A stretch of DNA of 64,000 nt. Origin: Zoogloeaceae bacterium (GTDB lineage: Bacteria > Pseudomonadota > Gammaproteobacteria > Burkholderiales > Rhodocyclaceae). Shown piece after piece: positions 9,207-20,200 of the stretch (position 1 is the stretch's first letter; every line of letters starts with the position of its first letter). The notes under the pieces were generated by a model. It was not told the origin of the DNA. It did not search any database and worked only from the letters and a program-made list of their open reading frames with translations. Position numbers and translations under genes: made by a program. The stretch covers positions 1 to 64,000 of the forward strand of contig JAIRPW010000036.1 of assembly GCA_031256795.1 (NCBI GenBank), given 5' to 3'.

Positions 9207-11309
9207 TCAGGTTTGCGGCGTTTCTCCGGCGAGCAGCGCTTTCATGGACAGTTTTACCCGCCCGCGATCATCAACCTCCAATACCTTGACGCGCACCACC
9301 TGGCCTTCCTGCAAATGATCCTCCACCCGGTTCACACGCTCATGAACAATCTGCGAGATATGCAGCAGACCATCCTTGCCCGGCAAAAGATTCACGAATG
9401 CGCCAAAGTCAAGAATTTTCAAGACCTTGCCTTCATACACTTTGCCGATTTCCACCTCCGCCGTCAGCTGATCAATGCGCGCGCGCGCCGCCGCGGCCGC
9501 CTCGCTGCTGGTTGCGGCAATGGTAATGGCGCCATCGTCTGAAATATCAATCGTCGTACCCGTCTCTTCTGTCAAGGCGCGGATTACCGCCCCGCCCTTG
9601 CCAATTACATCACGAATTTTCTCAGGATTGATTTTGAAGGTATAAAGGCGCGGCGCATATGCCGACATTTCTTCACGATGCCCGGACATGGAGCTTTCCA
9701 TGATGCCTAAAATATGCATCCGCGCCTCGTTTGCCTGCGCCAGCGCAATCTTCATGATTTCTTTTGTGATGCCCTGGATCTTGATGTCCATTTGCAGCGC
9801 GGTTACGCCGCTTCGGGTTCCGGCCACCTTAAAGTCCATATCCCCCAAGTGATCCTCATCACCCAGAATGTCCGTCAAAACGGCAAAGCGGTTATCCTCT
9901 TTGATCAGCCCCATGGCAATACCCGCCACGTGCGATTTCAATGGCACCCCCGCGTCCATCAGCGCCAAAGACCCTCCGCATACCGACGCCATTGAGGAAG
10001 AACCATTGGATTCCGTAATTTCAGAAACCACCCGCATGGCATAGGAAAAATCCTCTGGTTTGGGCAGCACCGCCAGTAACGCGCGCTTGGCCAACCGGCC
10101 ATGCCCAATTTCGCGGCGCTTTGGAGAACCTACGCGCCCGCACTCTCCCGTTGCAAAGGGCGGCATATTGTAGTGCAGCATAAAGCGATCACGATATTCC
10201 CCAGAAAGCGCGTCAATAATCTGCTCGTCACGGTTGGTACCCAAGGTTGCCACTACCAGCGCCTGCGTTTCTCCGCGCGTAAACAAGGCAGAGCCATGCG
10301 TGCGCGGCAATACGCCATGCCGAATGCGAATGGGGCGCACTGTGCGCGTATCCCGCCCGTCAATACGCGGCGCGCCGGACAAAACACGCCCGCGCACAAT
10401 TGACGCTTCCAGGTTGAAGAAAAGATCAGAGACTACGCTTTCCTCCACGGCGTTTTCTCCAGTACATAGGGCGGCTACTGCTTCCGCGCGAATTTCTTTC
10501 ACTCTCTGGCCGCGCGCCTGTTTTGAGGTTACTTGATACGCCTCTTCCAGTCTTGCTTTGACCAGCGCTTCCAATTTCGCGCGTAGCGCGTCGTTTCGCG
10601 CCGGAGGCTGCCAATCCCATTCCGGCTTGCCGCCCTCTTCCACCAGCTCATGAATGGCGTTGATCGCCTTTTGCATTTCTTCATGACCAAAAACAACCGC
10701 GCCCAACATAATTTCTTCCGACAGCTCTTCCGCCTCGGATTCCACCATCAGCACCGCGCTGTCTGTTCCCGCCACGACAAGATCAAGACGGCTTTCCTTC
10801 AGCTGGGAGGCGGTCGGGCAAAGCACATATTGACCGTCAATATAGCCCACGCGCGCCGCCCCAATGGGACCCTCAAACGGAATACCGGAAATGGCCAGCG
10901 CGGCAGAGGCGCCAATCAATGCCGGAATATCCGCGTCTACTTCCGGGTTAAGCGAGAGCACTGTCGCGATAATCTGCACCTCGTTATAGAACCCTTCCGG
11001 GAAAAGCGGGCGCACAGGGCGATCAATCAGGCGAGACGTCAGCGTTTCTTTTTCCGAAGGACGTCCCTCGCGCTTAAAAAAACCTCCAGGAATGCGCCCT
11101 GCCGCATAAAACTTTTCCTGATAATCTACAGTCAGCGGGAAAAAATCCTGCCCTGGCTTGGCGTCCGTCGCCGCAACTACCGTTACCAATACTACTGTTT
11201 CATCCATATTTACCAGCACCGCTCCGGACGCCTGACGGGCAATTTCCCCCGTTTCCAGCACAACCTGACGCGCGCCATAGGCAAACGTTTTTTTGACGAT
11301 ATTCGACAT
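9207..11309 (-). CDS. pnp: Polyribonucleotide nucleotidyltransferase (PNPase)
   Basis: Full-length RNase PH x2 / KH / S1 protein; start [13 protein letters not shown]-terminal [34 protein letters not shown]1 domain. Confidence 0.97.
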   Translation of the reverse strand: MSNIVKKTFAYGARQVVLETGEIARQASGAVLVNMDETVVLVTVVAATDAKPGQDFFPLTVDYQEKFYAAGRIPGGFFKREGRPSEKETLTSRLIDRPVRPLFPEGFYNEVQIIATVLSLNPEVDADIPALIGASAALAISGIPFEGPIGAARVGYIDGQYVLCPTASQLKESRLDLVVAGTDSAVLMVESEAEELSEEIMLGAVVFGHEEMQKAINAIHELVEEGGKPEWDWQPPARNDALRAKLEALVKARLEEAYQVTSKQARGQRVKEIRAEAVAALCTGENAVEESVVSDLFFNLEASIVRGRVLSGAPRIDGRDTRTVRPIRIRHGVLPRTHGSALFTRGETQALVVATLGTNRDEQIIDALSGEYRDRFMLHYNMPPFATGECGRVGSPKRREIGHGRLAKRALLAVLPKPEDFSYAMRVVSEITESNGSSSMASVCGGSLALMDAGVPLKSHVAGIAMGLIKEDNRFAVLTDILGDEDHLGDMDFKVAGTRSGVTALQMDIKIQGITKEIMKIALAQANEARMHILGIMESSMSGHREEMSAYAPRLYTFKINPEKIRDVIGKGGAVIRALTEETGTTIDISDDGAITIAATSSEAAAAARARIDQLTAEVEIGKVYEGKVLKILDFGAFVNLLPGKDGLLHISQIVHERVNRVEDHLQEGQVVRVKVLEVDDRGRVKLSMKALLAGETPQT

Positions 11310-11363
11310 ACTCTTCCTTTCCTCTTGGCTTTCATTAAGCCGCAATGAAACGCTAAACAAACA

Positions 11364-11402
11364 AAAAGCGATCCGCTACAGACTGGCGGACCGCTTTTTT
11401 TT
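11364..11402 (-). terminator. Intrinsic terminator between rpsO and pnp
   Basis: AAGCGATCCGC...GGCGGACCGCTTTTTTTT dyad with T tracts on both strands. Confidence 0.7.
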
Positions 11403-11468
11403 GCGCCATTCAACAAATGCTGCGCGGGAACATGAGACGCAACCGCTCCGCTATTCGCCACATCCGCC

Positions 11469-11738
11469 TTACTTACGCAGCCCCAAACGCTCAATCAAAC
11501 TGCGGTAGGCATTAAGATTTTGCCTCTTCAGGTAATCCAGAAGTTTGCGCCGCTGGCTTACCATGCGCAACAAACCGCGCCGAGAATGATGATCTTTTCC
11601 GTGTTCCTTGAAATGCCCGGTCAGATCGTTGATGCGCGCGGTCAGAAGAGCGACCTGCACTTCAGAAGAACCGGTATCTCCGGCCTTGCGTTGAAATTCA
11701 GCGACTACTTTTGCCTTTTGTTCAGTTGTTACAGCCAT
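11469..11738 (-). CDS. rpsO: 30S ribosomal protein S15
   Basis: [71 protein letters not shown]; the track ORF is N-terminally overextended. Confidence 0.98.
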   Translation of the reverse strand: MAVTTEQKAKVVAEFQRKAGDTGSSEVQVALLTARINDLTGHFKEHGKDHHSRRGLLRMVSQRRKLLDYLKRQNLNAYRSLIERLGLRK

Positions 11739-11959
11739 TTTGCTTTCTCTCAAACTTTTTTGACAAAAACGCAGCCCCAGTTTGATAGAGCCGCATCCAC
11801 CCAGAAAGCCAGAAAATCCGGCGACATCCCAAGCAAGCGTCGCTTGGCAAGGGTGCGGATTATACACGGCATTTTCCAAATGCGCGCTCAAGGTGATAGA
11901 ATTTATAATTTTTAGCCGCCCGCACCTAGGGGTACTCTTGTTTTCCTTGACCCAAAAGG

Positions 11960-12295
11960 ATGATTTTCATGATTAGTCTTGCCTACGCGCAAGAGGCCGC
12001 CGCCGCAGTCGCGCAACCCTCCTTTTTTGATTACCTGCCTCTGATCGCGCTTTTTATCGCGATTTGGTTTTTGATGCTTCGCCCGCAGATGAAACGCGCC
12101 AAAGAACACAAACTGCTTGTTGATGGGCTGCAAAAAGGCGACGAGGTTGTCACGCAGGGCGGAATTGCCGGACGTATTCTGAAAGTGGGGGAAGTCTATG
12201 TCACTGTGGAAATTTCCTCCGGCGTAGAAACGATTGTGCAAAAAAACGCGATAACGCTGGCGCTCCCCAAAGGAACCCTGAAAGAAGCGCGGTAA
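11960..12295 (+). CDS. yajC: Preprotein translocase subunit YajC
   Basis: Single [39 protein letters not shown]; directly upstream of secD. Start could be 11969. Confidence 0.95.
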   Translation: MIFMISLAYAQEAAAAVAQPSFFDYLPLIALFIAIWFLMLRPQMKRAKEHKLLVDGLQKGDEVVTQGGIAGRILKVGEVYVTVEISSGVETIVQKNAITLALPKGTLKEAR

Positions 12296-12350
12296 CTTTG
12301 CCCCTTCCCCTATCCGCTTCGCTTTCCCCCTGATTTCACGCAGGTCTCTC

Positions 12351-14249
12351 ATGAATCGTTACCCTCTCTGGAAGTATGCCACGGTCACCGTAGCGCTTGC
12401 CCTGGGCTTGCTGTATACCCTGCCGAACCTGTTTGGCGAGTCGCCCGCCGTTCAGATCTCTTCCGCGCACGCCACCGTTAAAGTCGACGCCGCGCTGGAA
12501 TCGCGCATCAACGCCGCGCTGGAAGCCGAGCAGATTGTCCATGAAGGTCTGCTTATGGAAAGCAATGGCATTCGTTTGCGTTTTCAGGATGGCGACACGC
12601 AAGCGCGCGCGCGCGATGCTCTGGAGCGCGCGCTGAATCCGGATCGGTCAAACCAGAACTATGTTGTCACGCTTAATCTGCTCTCCAACTCGCCGCGCTG
12701 GCTTTCCTCGCTGGGCGCGCTCCCCATGTATCTTGGCCTGGACTTGCGCGGCGGCGTACATTTTCTTCTGCAAGTTGATATGCCGGGCGCGGAGCTAAAA
12801 CGTCTGGACTCGCTTTCTGCGGAAATACGCACTCGTCTGCGCGACAACAATCTGCGCCACGCGGGTATTTCGCGCGAAGACAGGGCTATTTCTCTACAGT
12901 TTCGTGAGCGTGAAATTCAGGACAAAGCGCGCGCCCTGATCGCCAAGGAAATTCCTGATCTCGCGCTTACGGAGACGGAAGGCAAACTTTCCGCCAGTCT
13001 GACGCCAGACGCGCGGGTTAAGTTGTCCGAATACGCTTTGCAACAAAATATTCATACTCTGCACAACCGTGTTAATGAACTGGGCGTTGCCGAGCCAGTC
13101 ATTGCGCAGCAAGGCGCGGATCGCATTGTGGTGCAGCTTCCTGGAGTACAGGACATTGCCAAGGCCAAGGACATCATCGGGCGCACAGCCACACTGGAAA
13201 TCCATTTGGTAGAAGACGATCCCGGAGCGCTCGCCTCCGCCTCTTCGGGGATATTGCCGCTTAATACCGAATTGTTTACCGAACTGTTCGACGGCAAGGA
13301 AATTCCTTTGTTGCTCAAAAAACAGGTTGCGCTTACGGGAGAGCATCTTACCAACGCGCAGCCAGGCTATGACGACAATCATCAGCCTGCCGTACACCTG
13401 ACCTTTGACTCTACGGGCGCGCGGATTTTTCGTGACCTTACCCGCGAAAATGTAAACAAACGCATGGCGATTCTCCTGATTGAGAAGGGTAAGGGAGAAG
13501 TTGTAACCGCGCCCAGAATTCGAGAGGAGATTTCTGGAGGACGGGTACAGATTTCCGGGCGCATGACCAGCGCCGAAGCCAGCGATATCGCGCTTTTGCT
13601 GCGTTCCGGGTCGCTTGCCGCGCCGATGGAGATTGTGGAGGAGCGCACCGTTGGGCCGTCTCTGGGCAAAGATAATATCCAAAAAGGCTTTCACTCCACG
13701 CTCTGGGGATTTTTGGTCATTGTGCTTTTTATGAGCGTTTATTATCAGGTTTTCGGCATTATTTCTTCGCTGGCGCTTTCGGTTAACCTGCTTTTCCTGG
13801 TTGCCTTGCTGTCTTTGTTGCAGGCAACGCTCACTCTGCCCGGCATTGCCGCCATTGCGCTTACATTGGGTATGGCCATTGACGCCAACGTACTTATCAA
13901 TGAACGCATCCGCGAAGAGCTGCGCGCGGGGCTGACCCCGCATGCCGCGATTGTCGCCGGGTATGATCGCGCCTTCGACACAATCTTGGACTCCAACCTC
14001 ACCACGCTGATCGCGGGGTTGGCGTTGCTCATTTTTGGTTCTGGCCCGGTGCGCGGTTTTGCTGTAGTGCATTGCCTGGGAATTTTGACCTCAATTTTTT
14101 CCGCCGTCACAGTTTCCCGCGCATTCGTGAGTTTGTGTTACGGGCGTCAGCAAAAACTGCTTTCCATTGCCATTGGGCAAATCTGGAAACCGGAAGCGGA
14201 TACCGCAGGCGGCAAAACGAGCGTGGCGCGTTCCGGATTGTCCAAATAA
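12351..14249 (+). CDS. secD: Protein translocase subunit SecD
   Basis: LGLDLRGGVHFLLQVD, C-terminal SecD TM region with GMAIDANVLINERIREE. Confidence 0.97.
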   Translation: MNRYPLWKYATVTVALALGLLYTLPNLFGESPAVQISSAHATVKVDAALESRINAALEAEQIVHEGLLMESNGIRLRFQDGDTQARARDALERALNPDRSNQNYVVTLNLLSNSPRWLSSLGALPMYLGLDLRGGVHFLLQVDMPGAELKRLDSLSAEIRTRLRDNNLRHAGISREDRAISLQFREREIQDKARALIAKEIPDLALTETEGKLSASLTPDARVKLSEYALQQNIHTLHNRVNELGVAEPVIAQQGADRIVVQLPGVQDIAKAKDIIGRTATLEIHLVEDDPGALASASSGILPLNTELFTELFDGKEIPLLLKKQVALTGEHLTNAQPGYDDNHQPAVHLTFDSTGARIFRDLTRENVNKRMAILLIEKGKGEVVTAPRIREEISGGRVQISGRMTSAEASDIALLLRSGSLAAPMEIVEERTVGPSLGKDNIQKGFHSTLWGFLVIVLFMSVYYQVFGIISSLALSVNLLFLVALLSLLQATLTLPGIAAIALTLGMAIDANVLINERIREELRAGLTPHAAIVAGYDRAFDTILDSNLTTLIAGLALLIFGSGPVRGFAVVHCLGILTSIFSAVTVSRAFVSLCYGRQQKLLSIAIGQIWKPEADTAGGKTSVARSGLSK

Positions 14250-14303
14250 TTTTCCCCTGAAAACAGCGATAGCCCGTCTGCGGCGATAAGAGAAAGGCGC
14301 GAC

Positions 14304-15284
14304 ATGGAATTTTTCCGCATCCAAAAAGACATTCCCTTCATGCGTTATGCCAAGGCGTTCAACGCCATTTCGCTCATCACTTTTATTTTGGCGGTCTTTT
14401 TCCTCACCACGCGCGGGCTGAATTTTTCTGTTGAATTCACGGGCGGCACACTGGTGGAAGTTCACTACGGCAAATCGGCGGAATTGGAGGAAATCCGCAC
14501 ATCTCTGTCTGATGCAGGCTATACCGACTTTGCGGTGCAGAACTTTGGTTCCTCGCGCGACGTGCTGATTCGTCTGCCGCTAAAAAAAGCCGCTCAGGAA
14601 AGCGACGCGGACAACGATAAAAATATGGCGCGGCAGGGGGAAGAAGTTATGCGCGTACTTTCCGCCGCGAATGCGGAAAATCTGCCGACCTTGAGCCGCG
14701 TGGAATTTGTAGGACCGCAGGTGGGCAGAGAATTGGCGGAAAATGGCGCGCTCGCGCTTCTCATAGTCGTAATCGGCATCATGATTTACCTCGCCTTCCG
14801 CTTTGAGTGGCGCTTTTCTGTTTCCACCATCATTGCCAACTTGCACGATGTTGTCATAATTTTGGGTTGTTTTGCTTTTTTCCGCTGGGAATTCTCGCTT
14901 TCCGTACTGGCGGCGGTTCTGGCTGTGCTGGGTTATTCAGTCAACGAGTCTGTCGTCGTGTTTGACCGGGTACGGGAAACTTTCCGCAAATCGCGCAACT
15001 TAACCACGCCGCAGATATTGGATCACGCCATCACCAGCACCATTTCCCGCACGATTATTACGCACGCCTCTACGCAGGTTATGGTGCTTTCCATGCTGAT
15101 TTTCGGCGGTGAGACGCTTTATTATTTTTCTCTGGCGCTCACGATTGGGATTTGTTTTGGGATTTATTCTTCGGTGCTGGTGGCGTCCCCCATCGTTATG
15201 TGGCTAGGCGTTTCCCGCGAACAATTCATCCAGGCTGTCAAACCGCGCGACCCCACGCGCACTGCGGACGGCGCCTGTCTATAG
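14304..15284 (+). CDS. secF: Protein translocase subunit SecF
   Basis: VEFTGGTLVEVHY, GYSVNESVVVFDRVRE; follows secD. Confidence 0.97.
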   Translation: MEFFRIQKDIPFMRYAKAFNAISLITFILAVFFLTTRGLNFSVEFTGGTLVEVHYGKSAELEEIRTSLSDAGYTDFAVQNFGSSRDVLIRLPLKKAAQESDADNDKNMARQGEEVMRVLSAANAENLPTLSRVEFVGPQVGRELAENGALALLIVVIGIMIYLAFRFEWRFSVSTIIANLHDVVIILGCFAFFRWEFSLSVLAAVLAVLGYSVNESVVVFDRVRETFRKSRNLTTPQILDHAITSTISRTIITHASTQVMVLSMLIFGGETLYYFSLALTIGICFGIYSSVLVASPIVMWLGVSREQFIQAVKPRDPTRTADGACL

Positions 15285-15340
15285 CTTTTCCGGGATAAAA
15301 ATTCTCACGCCCTACCTTTTCTTGGTTTTTCTTTTTCACC

Positions 15341-16363
15341 ATGACCTACCAAATTACCATTCAGCCCAACGGCGCGACCTATAGGGCGCGCGCGGATGAA
15401 ACTTTGCTGGAAGCCGCGCTTCGTCAGAATATTCTCTTGCCTCACGGCTGCAAGCAGGGCGTCTGCGCCGCCTGTAAGGGGACGATACGCGAAGGGAAAG
15501 TCGATCCCGGCGTAGTGCCTCCCCATGTATTGTCCGAAGCAGAACGCGCAGATGGCAAAATTTTATTCTGCCGCGCGAAAGCCTTAAGTGATCTCGTTCT
15601 GGAAAGCAAGCAGGTGTTCCGCAGCGACGCGCAGATTGTAAAAACCTTGCCTGCCAGAATTGAGGAAATAACTCGCGCCGCGGAAGATGTGCTGATTCTG
15701 CGTCTCATGATTCCCGCGAATGAAACTTTTACTTTTCGCGCCGGACAATATATTGATCTTTTGCTGCCGGAAAATCGTCGGCGCAGCTATTCCATCGCCA
15801 ACGCGCCGGAAAAAACAGGTTTTTTGGAATTGCACATCCGCCGTGTCGCTGGCGGTTTTTTTACCACGCGCCTCTTTGAAACGATAACGCTAAAAGAAAT
15901 CCTGCGTTTTGAAGGGCCGCATGGCGGCTTTTTCCTGCGCGACATGGGCAAAGCCAATTCCCCCGCCCTTCTGATTGCCAGCGGCACGGGATTCGCGCCC
16001 ATCAAGGCCATGGTAGAAAGCGCGCTGGAGCAAGGCGATCCGCGTCCGCTGCATATTTACTGGGGTTGCCGCCGGAAAGAGGATATCTATCTTTCCGCGC
16101 TCGCAGAAGCATGGGCAGAAAAGTATGCGCATCTCCGCTACACCCCCGTGCTTTCTGAACCGGACGCAGATTGGTCAGGCAGAACGGGCTATGTGCATCT
16201 GGCGGCAGCGGCCGATTACCCCGATCTTTCCGCGCATGAAGTTTACGCTTGCGGAAACCCACAGATGATTGAAGCCGCGCAACAAACTTTTACCGCGCAA
16301 TGCAAATTGCGCGAGGAAGCGTTTTATTCCGACGCCTTTACGTTTGCGCCGCAAGGCCGATAG
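15341..16363 (+). CDS. 2Fe-2S ferredoxin/FAD-NAD(P)H reductase (CDP-6-deoxy-delta-3,4-glucoseen reductase-like)
   Basis: LPHGCKQGVCAACKG 2Fe-2S site, RRSYSIANAP FAD site, IASGTGFAPIKAM NAD site. Confidence 0.88.
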   Translation: MTYQITIQPNGATYRARADETLLEAALRQNILLPHGCKQGVCAACKGTIREGKVDPGVVPPHVLSEAERADGKILFCRAKALSDLVLESKQVFRSDAQIVKTLPARIEEITRAAEDVLILRLMIPANETFTFRAGQYIDLLLPENRRRSYSIANAPEKTGFLELHIRRVAGGFFTTRLFETITLKEILRFEGPHGGFFLRDMGKANSPALLIASGTGFAPIKAMVESALEQGDPRPLHIYWGCRRKEDIYLSALAEAWAEKYAHLRYTPVLSEPDADWSGRTGYVHLAAAADYPDLSAHEVYACGNPQMIEAAQQTFTAQCKLREEAFYSDAFTFAPQGR

Positions 16364-16373
16364 CGCCGCGAAC

Positions 16374-16856
16374 ATGTCTCCGTTCCCTTGTTTTGAAAAA
16401 TTTACGGCCTATGGCTTTCGCGCGGCGCTGGTACTTTTCCTGTTTTTCTCTTTGCCGGCCCGCGCGGCCCCGCCCTTTGCGCTGTCGCAGACCATCTCCA
16501 TTGGTTTTTATCAGATTGATGTAGAAGTAGCCGCCTCGCTGGAAGAGCGCGTTCAGGGTCTCATGCGTCGCATGGACATGCCGGAAAACGCGGGGATGTT
16601 ATTTATTTTTCCGCAGATTGGGCAGCACTGCATGTGGATGAAAAATACGCGCATCCCTTTATCTGTCGCGTTCCTGGACAGCGACGGGTATGTGATCAAC
16701 ATGCATGACATGCAGCCGGAAAGCACGGTAAACCATTGCGCCGACCGCCCTGCCCGCTATGCGCTGGAAATGAATCGCGGCTGGTTCGCCAAACGCGGCA
16801 TTGATACCGGAACGCGCGTCGTTGGCATTACACACATTCCTATTCCTCTGCGCTAG
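16374..16856 (+). CDS. DUF192-family exported protein
   Basis: Signal peptide after MSPFPCFEK, then VQGLMRRMDMPENAGMLFIFPQIGQHCMWMKNTRIPLSVAFLDSDG. Confidence 0.88.
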   Translation: MSPFPCFEKFTAYGFRAALVLFLFFSLPARAAPPFALSQTISIGFYQIDVEVAASLEERVQGLMRRMDMPENAGMLFIFPQIGQHCMWMKNTRIPLSVAFLDSDGYVINMHDMQPESTVNHCADRPARYALEMNRGWFAKRGIDTGTRVVGITHIPIPLR

Positions 16857-16962
16857 AAATTTTCCTGTTTGTCATTCCCCTGGCGGCGTTTTTGCGCCAA
16901 CAGGCTTTTCATAACCTGCTATTATCCGCGCCTTTCTATCGTGAAACGCGCTTGAACACATT

Positions 16963-19512
16963 ATGGGTAAAAAACTGATCATCGCCGAAAAACCATCGGT
17001 CGCCGCCGACATTGCCCGCGCGCTAGGCGGATTTACCAAGCATGACGAATACTATGAAGGTGAAAATTACGTCATTTCTTCGGCCATCGGGCATCTTCTG
17101 GAACTCGCTTGTCCTGATGAGTACGAAGTCAAACGCGGAAAATGGTCTTTTGCGCACCTGCCGGTCATCCCGCCTACCTTTGATCTGAAACCCATCGCCA
17201 AGACCGAAACGCGCCTGAAAAGTCTCGCGCGGCTTATCAAAAGAAAAGACATTGACGGGCTCATCAACGCCTGCGACGCGGGGCGCGAAGGCGAGCTTAT
17301 TTTCAATTACATTACGCAGCATACCCGCACCGAAAAGCCCGTTTCTCGCCTCTGGCTGCAATCCATGACGCAGCAATCCATCCAAGAGGGGTTTTCACGT
17401 CTGAAAACCGGCGCTGAAATGCGCGGTCTGGCTGACGCCGCCATTTGCCGTTCCGAGTCTGACTGGTTGGTCGGTATCAACGGAACGCGCGCCATGACTG
17501 CCTTCAATTCCAAAACCGGCGGTTTCCATCTCACCACGGTAGGCCGGGTGCAAACGCCGACGCTTGCCATTGTGATTGAGCGTGAAACGAAAATCCGAAA
17601 GTTCACGCCACGCCCCTATTGGGAAATTGAGGCGCGTTTTGCCATCCAGACCGGGAAATACACCGGTAAATGGTTTGATGAAAAGTTCAAGGGAAAGCAG
17701 GAAGATGAACACGCGCGCGCCGACCGCCTCTGGGACGAAGCAGAAGCCGCCGCTATCGTACGTCTTTGCGAGGGTAAAACCGGAACAGTTAGCGAAATCG
17801 CAAAACCGGAAAACCGCCTCTCGCCATTGCTTTTTGATTTAACCTCTTTACAAAGAGAAGCCAATACCCGCTTTGGCTTTTCCGCAAAAACCACCCTGTC
17901 AGTAGCCCAGTCGCTCTATGAAAAACACAAAGCGCTTACCTATCCGCGTACGGATTCGCGCTATCTCCCGGAAGACTATCTTGCCACGGTGCGCGAAACG
18001 CTCTCTTCCATAAGTACACAGCAAGTAAATTTCGCGCCTTTCGCGGACGAAATTCTGCAACGCGGATGGATTACGCCCAACAAGCGCATTTTTAATAACG
18101 CCAAAGTCAGCGATCACTTCGCGATCATTCCCACCCAGCAAACGCCCAAAACGCTTTCTGATATTGAGCGCAAACTTTACGATTTCATCGTCCGGCGTTT
18201 TCTCTCGGTTTTTTTCCCTGCGGCGGAATATCTCGTCACGACCCGAAAAACGCTGGTGGAAAATCATGCTTTCAAGACGGAAGGCAAAGTATTGCTCAAA
18301 CCCGGCTGGCTCGTTATTTATGGGCAGGAATCCTCGGACAGCAAAAATACTCTGCCGCCGTTATCCGCAAAAGAAGAAACCGCACGCGCCGAAGAAATCA
18401 CTCTCAAGGCTTCCGCTACTCGCCCGCCGCCGCGCTATACGGAAGCAACCCTGCTTTCCGCTATGGAAGGCGCAGGCAAGATGGTTGAAGATGAAGAGCT
18501 TAAAGCCGCCATGGCCGATCGCGGCTTGGGAACGCCCGCTACGCGCGCGCAAATCATTGAGAATCTGATTTCCGAACAGTATATTCTGCGCGAAGACAAG
18601 GAGTTAATGCCGACCGCCAAGGCATTTTCACTTTTAACCTTACTGCAAGGCCTGGGGGTAAACGAACTTACCTCCCCGGAACTGACGGGCAATTGGGAAT
18701 GGAAACTCGCTCGCATCGAGAAAGGAGAGCTTTCCCGCGCCGAATTCATGCGTGAAATCGCGGCCATGACTCGTTTGATTGTCGAGCGTGCCAAAAGCTA
18801 CGATTCCGACAGTATTCCGGGCGATTTTGGTATTTTGCGGACGCCATGCCCAAAATGCGGTGGCACAGTGCGGGAAACCTACAAAAAATATCAGTGCGCA
18901 GCCTGTGATTTTTCGCTCTGGAAAATTATCGCGGGAAGGCAATTTGAACCAAAAGAAGTGGAAGAACTGCTGGAAAAGCGTCGTCTTGATCCTCTCATGG
19001 GCTTTCGCAGTAAAACAGGACGCCCGTTTACTGCCGCTGTACGTTTGAACGCACAATTTGAATTGGAATTTGACTTTGGAAACAAAGAGGCCGCTGAAAC
19101 AGAGGAAAGCGCGTTGGCCGATTTTTCCGCTCAGGAATCCTTTGGACACTGTCCAAAATGCGGCGCGCCTGTCTATGAATACGGCAACGCCTATGTCTGT
19201 GAAAAATCTGTGTCCAGTACGCAAAATCCTGTAAAAACTTGTGAATTCCGCACGGGAAAAATTATTTTGCAACAACCCATTGAGGCGGAGGAGATCAGAA
19301 AGCTGTTGCGCGAAGGCCGCACCAATCTCCTGAAAAACTTTATTTCCGCGCGAACCCGGCGCAAATTCTCCGCCTTCTTGGTCGTAAATAAAGATGGCAA
19401 GGTAGGATTTGAATTTGAAAAACGGGAAAAAACACGCTCCGCGATTGTTAGAAAAACTTCAAAACCAAACGACGCTACCGCGAAAACGGCGCGCGGGAAA
19501 AATCAGGCATAG
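16963..19512 (+). CDS. topB: DNA topoisomerase III
   Basis: KKLIIAEKPSVAADIARALGG, CDAGREGELIF, LTYPRTDSRYL, C-terminal zinc-finger-like CPKCGG repeats. Confidence 0.93.
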   Translation: MGKKLIIAEKPSVAADIARALGGFTKHDEYYEGENYVISSAIGHLLELACPDEYEVKRGKWSFAHLPVIPPTFDLKPIAKTETRLKSLARLIKRKDIDGLINACDAGREGELIFNYITQHTRTEKPVSRLWLQSMTQQSIQEGFSRLKTGAEMRGLADAAICRSESDWLVGINGTRAMTAFNSKTGGFHLTTVGRVQTPTLAIVIERETKIRKFTPRPYWEIEARFAIQTGKYTGKWFDEKFKGKQEDEHARADRLWDEAEAAAIVRLCEGKTGTVSEIAKPENRLSPLLFDLTSLQREANTRFGFSAKTTLSVAQSLYEKHKALTYPRTDSRYLPEDYLATVRETLSSISTQQVNFAPFADEILQRGWITPNKRIFNNAKVSDHFAIIPTQQTPKTLSDIERKLYDFIVRRFLSVFFPAAEYLVTTRKTLVENHAFKTEGKVLLKPGWLVIYGQESSDSKNTLPPLSAKEETARAEEITLKASATRPPPRYTEATLLSAMEGAGKMVEDEELKAAMADRGLGTPATRAQIIENLISEQYILREDKELMPTAKAFSLLTLLQGLGVNELTSPELTGNWEWKLARIEKGELSRAEFMREIAAMTRLIVERAKSYDSDSIPGDFGILRTPCPKCGGTVRETYKKYQCAACDFSLWKIIAGRQFEPKEVEELLEKRRLDPLMGFRSKTGRPFTAAVRLNAQFELEFDFGNKEAAETEESALADFSAQESFGHCPKCGAPVYEYGNAYVCEKSVSSTQNPVKTCEFRTGKIILQQPIEAEEIRKLLREGRTNLLKNFISARTRRKFSAFLVVNKDGKVGFEFEKREKTRSAIVRKTSKPNDATAKTARGKNQA

Positions 19513-19544
19513 ATTCACAACAATTCTTCCCGCAAAATAAAAAC

Positions 19545-19577
19545 AAAAAACCTGCCCGAAAATTCGGACAGGTTTTT
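19545..19577. terminator. Bidirectional intrinsic terminator between topB and phasin gene
   Basis: AAAAAACCTGCCCGAAAATTCGGACAGGTTTTT, near-perfect dyad with T runs on both strands between convergent genes. Confidence 0.85.
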
Positions 19578-19600
19578 ATTTTCCTTAAAACCGCGCGATA

Positions 19601-20128
19601 TTATTTTTTGCCGATCGCCGCTTTGGTCGCATTCGCCACCGCTTGCATATTGGCTTCTGTCAGGGCGCTCGCTTGCTTGGACATTTGGCTGATTTGCTCG
19701 AAAGCGCGTCCGTAGCCATCCATGAAAGACTTAACCGTCGCCGTCAGGACGTCGCCGCCCGGGGCGTTTTTGGTCTTATCCAGAGTCGCGTTGGCAGTGC
19801 GGCTCAGCTGCTCATATTGGCCTTCCGCAACCGAAGTTAATTCCTTTTGCAGGGAAGTTGCCAAATCATGCACATTCCGTGAATAGTCCAGCCACTTTTC
19901 CAGACTGGGTTGCGACAAATTCAGACGAGAAAGCTCAGACACGTCTTTGACGTCCAGAATCTTTTGCGTATTTGCTACCGCAACATTCAAAAAATCGCGC
20001 GCGGCTGTCATATTGAGCGCAGTTAAACGCTCCAAACCATTACACGCGGAACGAATCAATGTCAAAAGAACATCCGCATTAATCTTTTGCGTGGATGTGA
20101 ATTGCTCGAAAGCGCTGCTGTTGCTCAT
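19601..20128 (-). CDS. Phasin family protein
   Basis: Amphipathic helical FEQFTSTQKINADVLLTLIRSACNGLERLTALNMTAARDFLN..LDYSRNVHDLATSLQKEL, typical Phasin_2 composition. Confidence 0.88.
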   Translation of the reverse strand: MSNSSAFEQFTSTQKINADVLLTLIRSACNGLERLTALNMTAARDFLNVAVANTQKILDVKDVSELSRLNLSQPSLEKWLDYSRNVHDLATSLQKELTSVAEGQYEQLSRTANATLDKTKNAPGGDVLTATVKSFMDGYGRAFEQISQMSKQASALTEANMQAVANATKAAIGKK

Positions 20129-20156
20129 ATTTCTTCCTTTTGGCTATTACAAAACA

Positions 20157-20191
20157 CCCCGCCGCGCCAATTGTTGACACACGCGGCGGGG
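20157..20191 (-). terminator. GC-rich hairpin between the two phasin genes
   Basis: CCCCGCCGCG...CGCGGCGGGG perfect 10-bp arms; weak T tract, so attenuator/processing stem is also possible. Confidence 0.55.
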
Positions 20192-20200
20192 AAGAATCAA

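Noticed and set aside
12601-12620. GCGCGCGC runs as Z-DNA or a microsatellite
   Set aside because: GCGC-rich codons (Ala/Arg) recur throughout this genome; the runs are short and codon-explained.
12894-14072. 392-aa minus-strand ORF antisense to secD
   Set aside because: Composition (N/R/Q/H-rich) and full overlap with SecD indicate a shadow ORF.
16880-16912. Hairpin CCTGGCGGCGTTTTTGCGCCAACAGG upstream of topB as a riboswitch or regulator
   Set aside because: Short imperfect stem most simply explained as a weak terminator after the DUF192 gene; no further structure seen.
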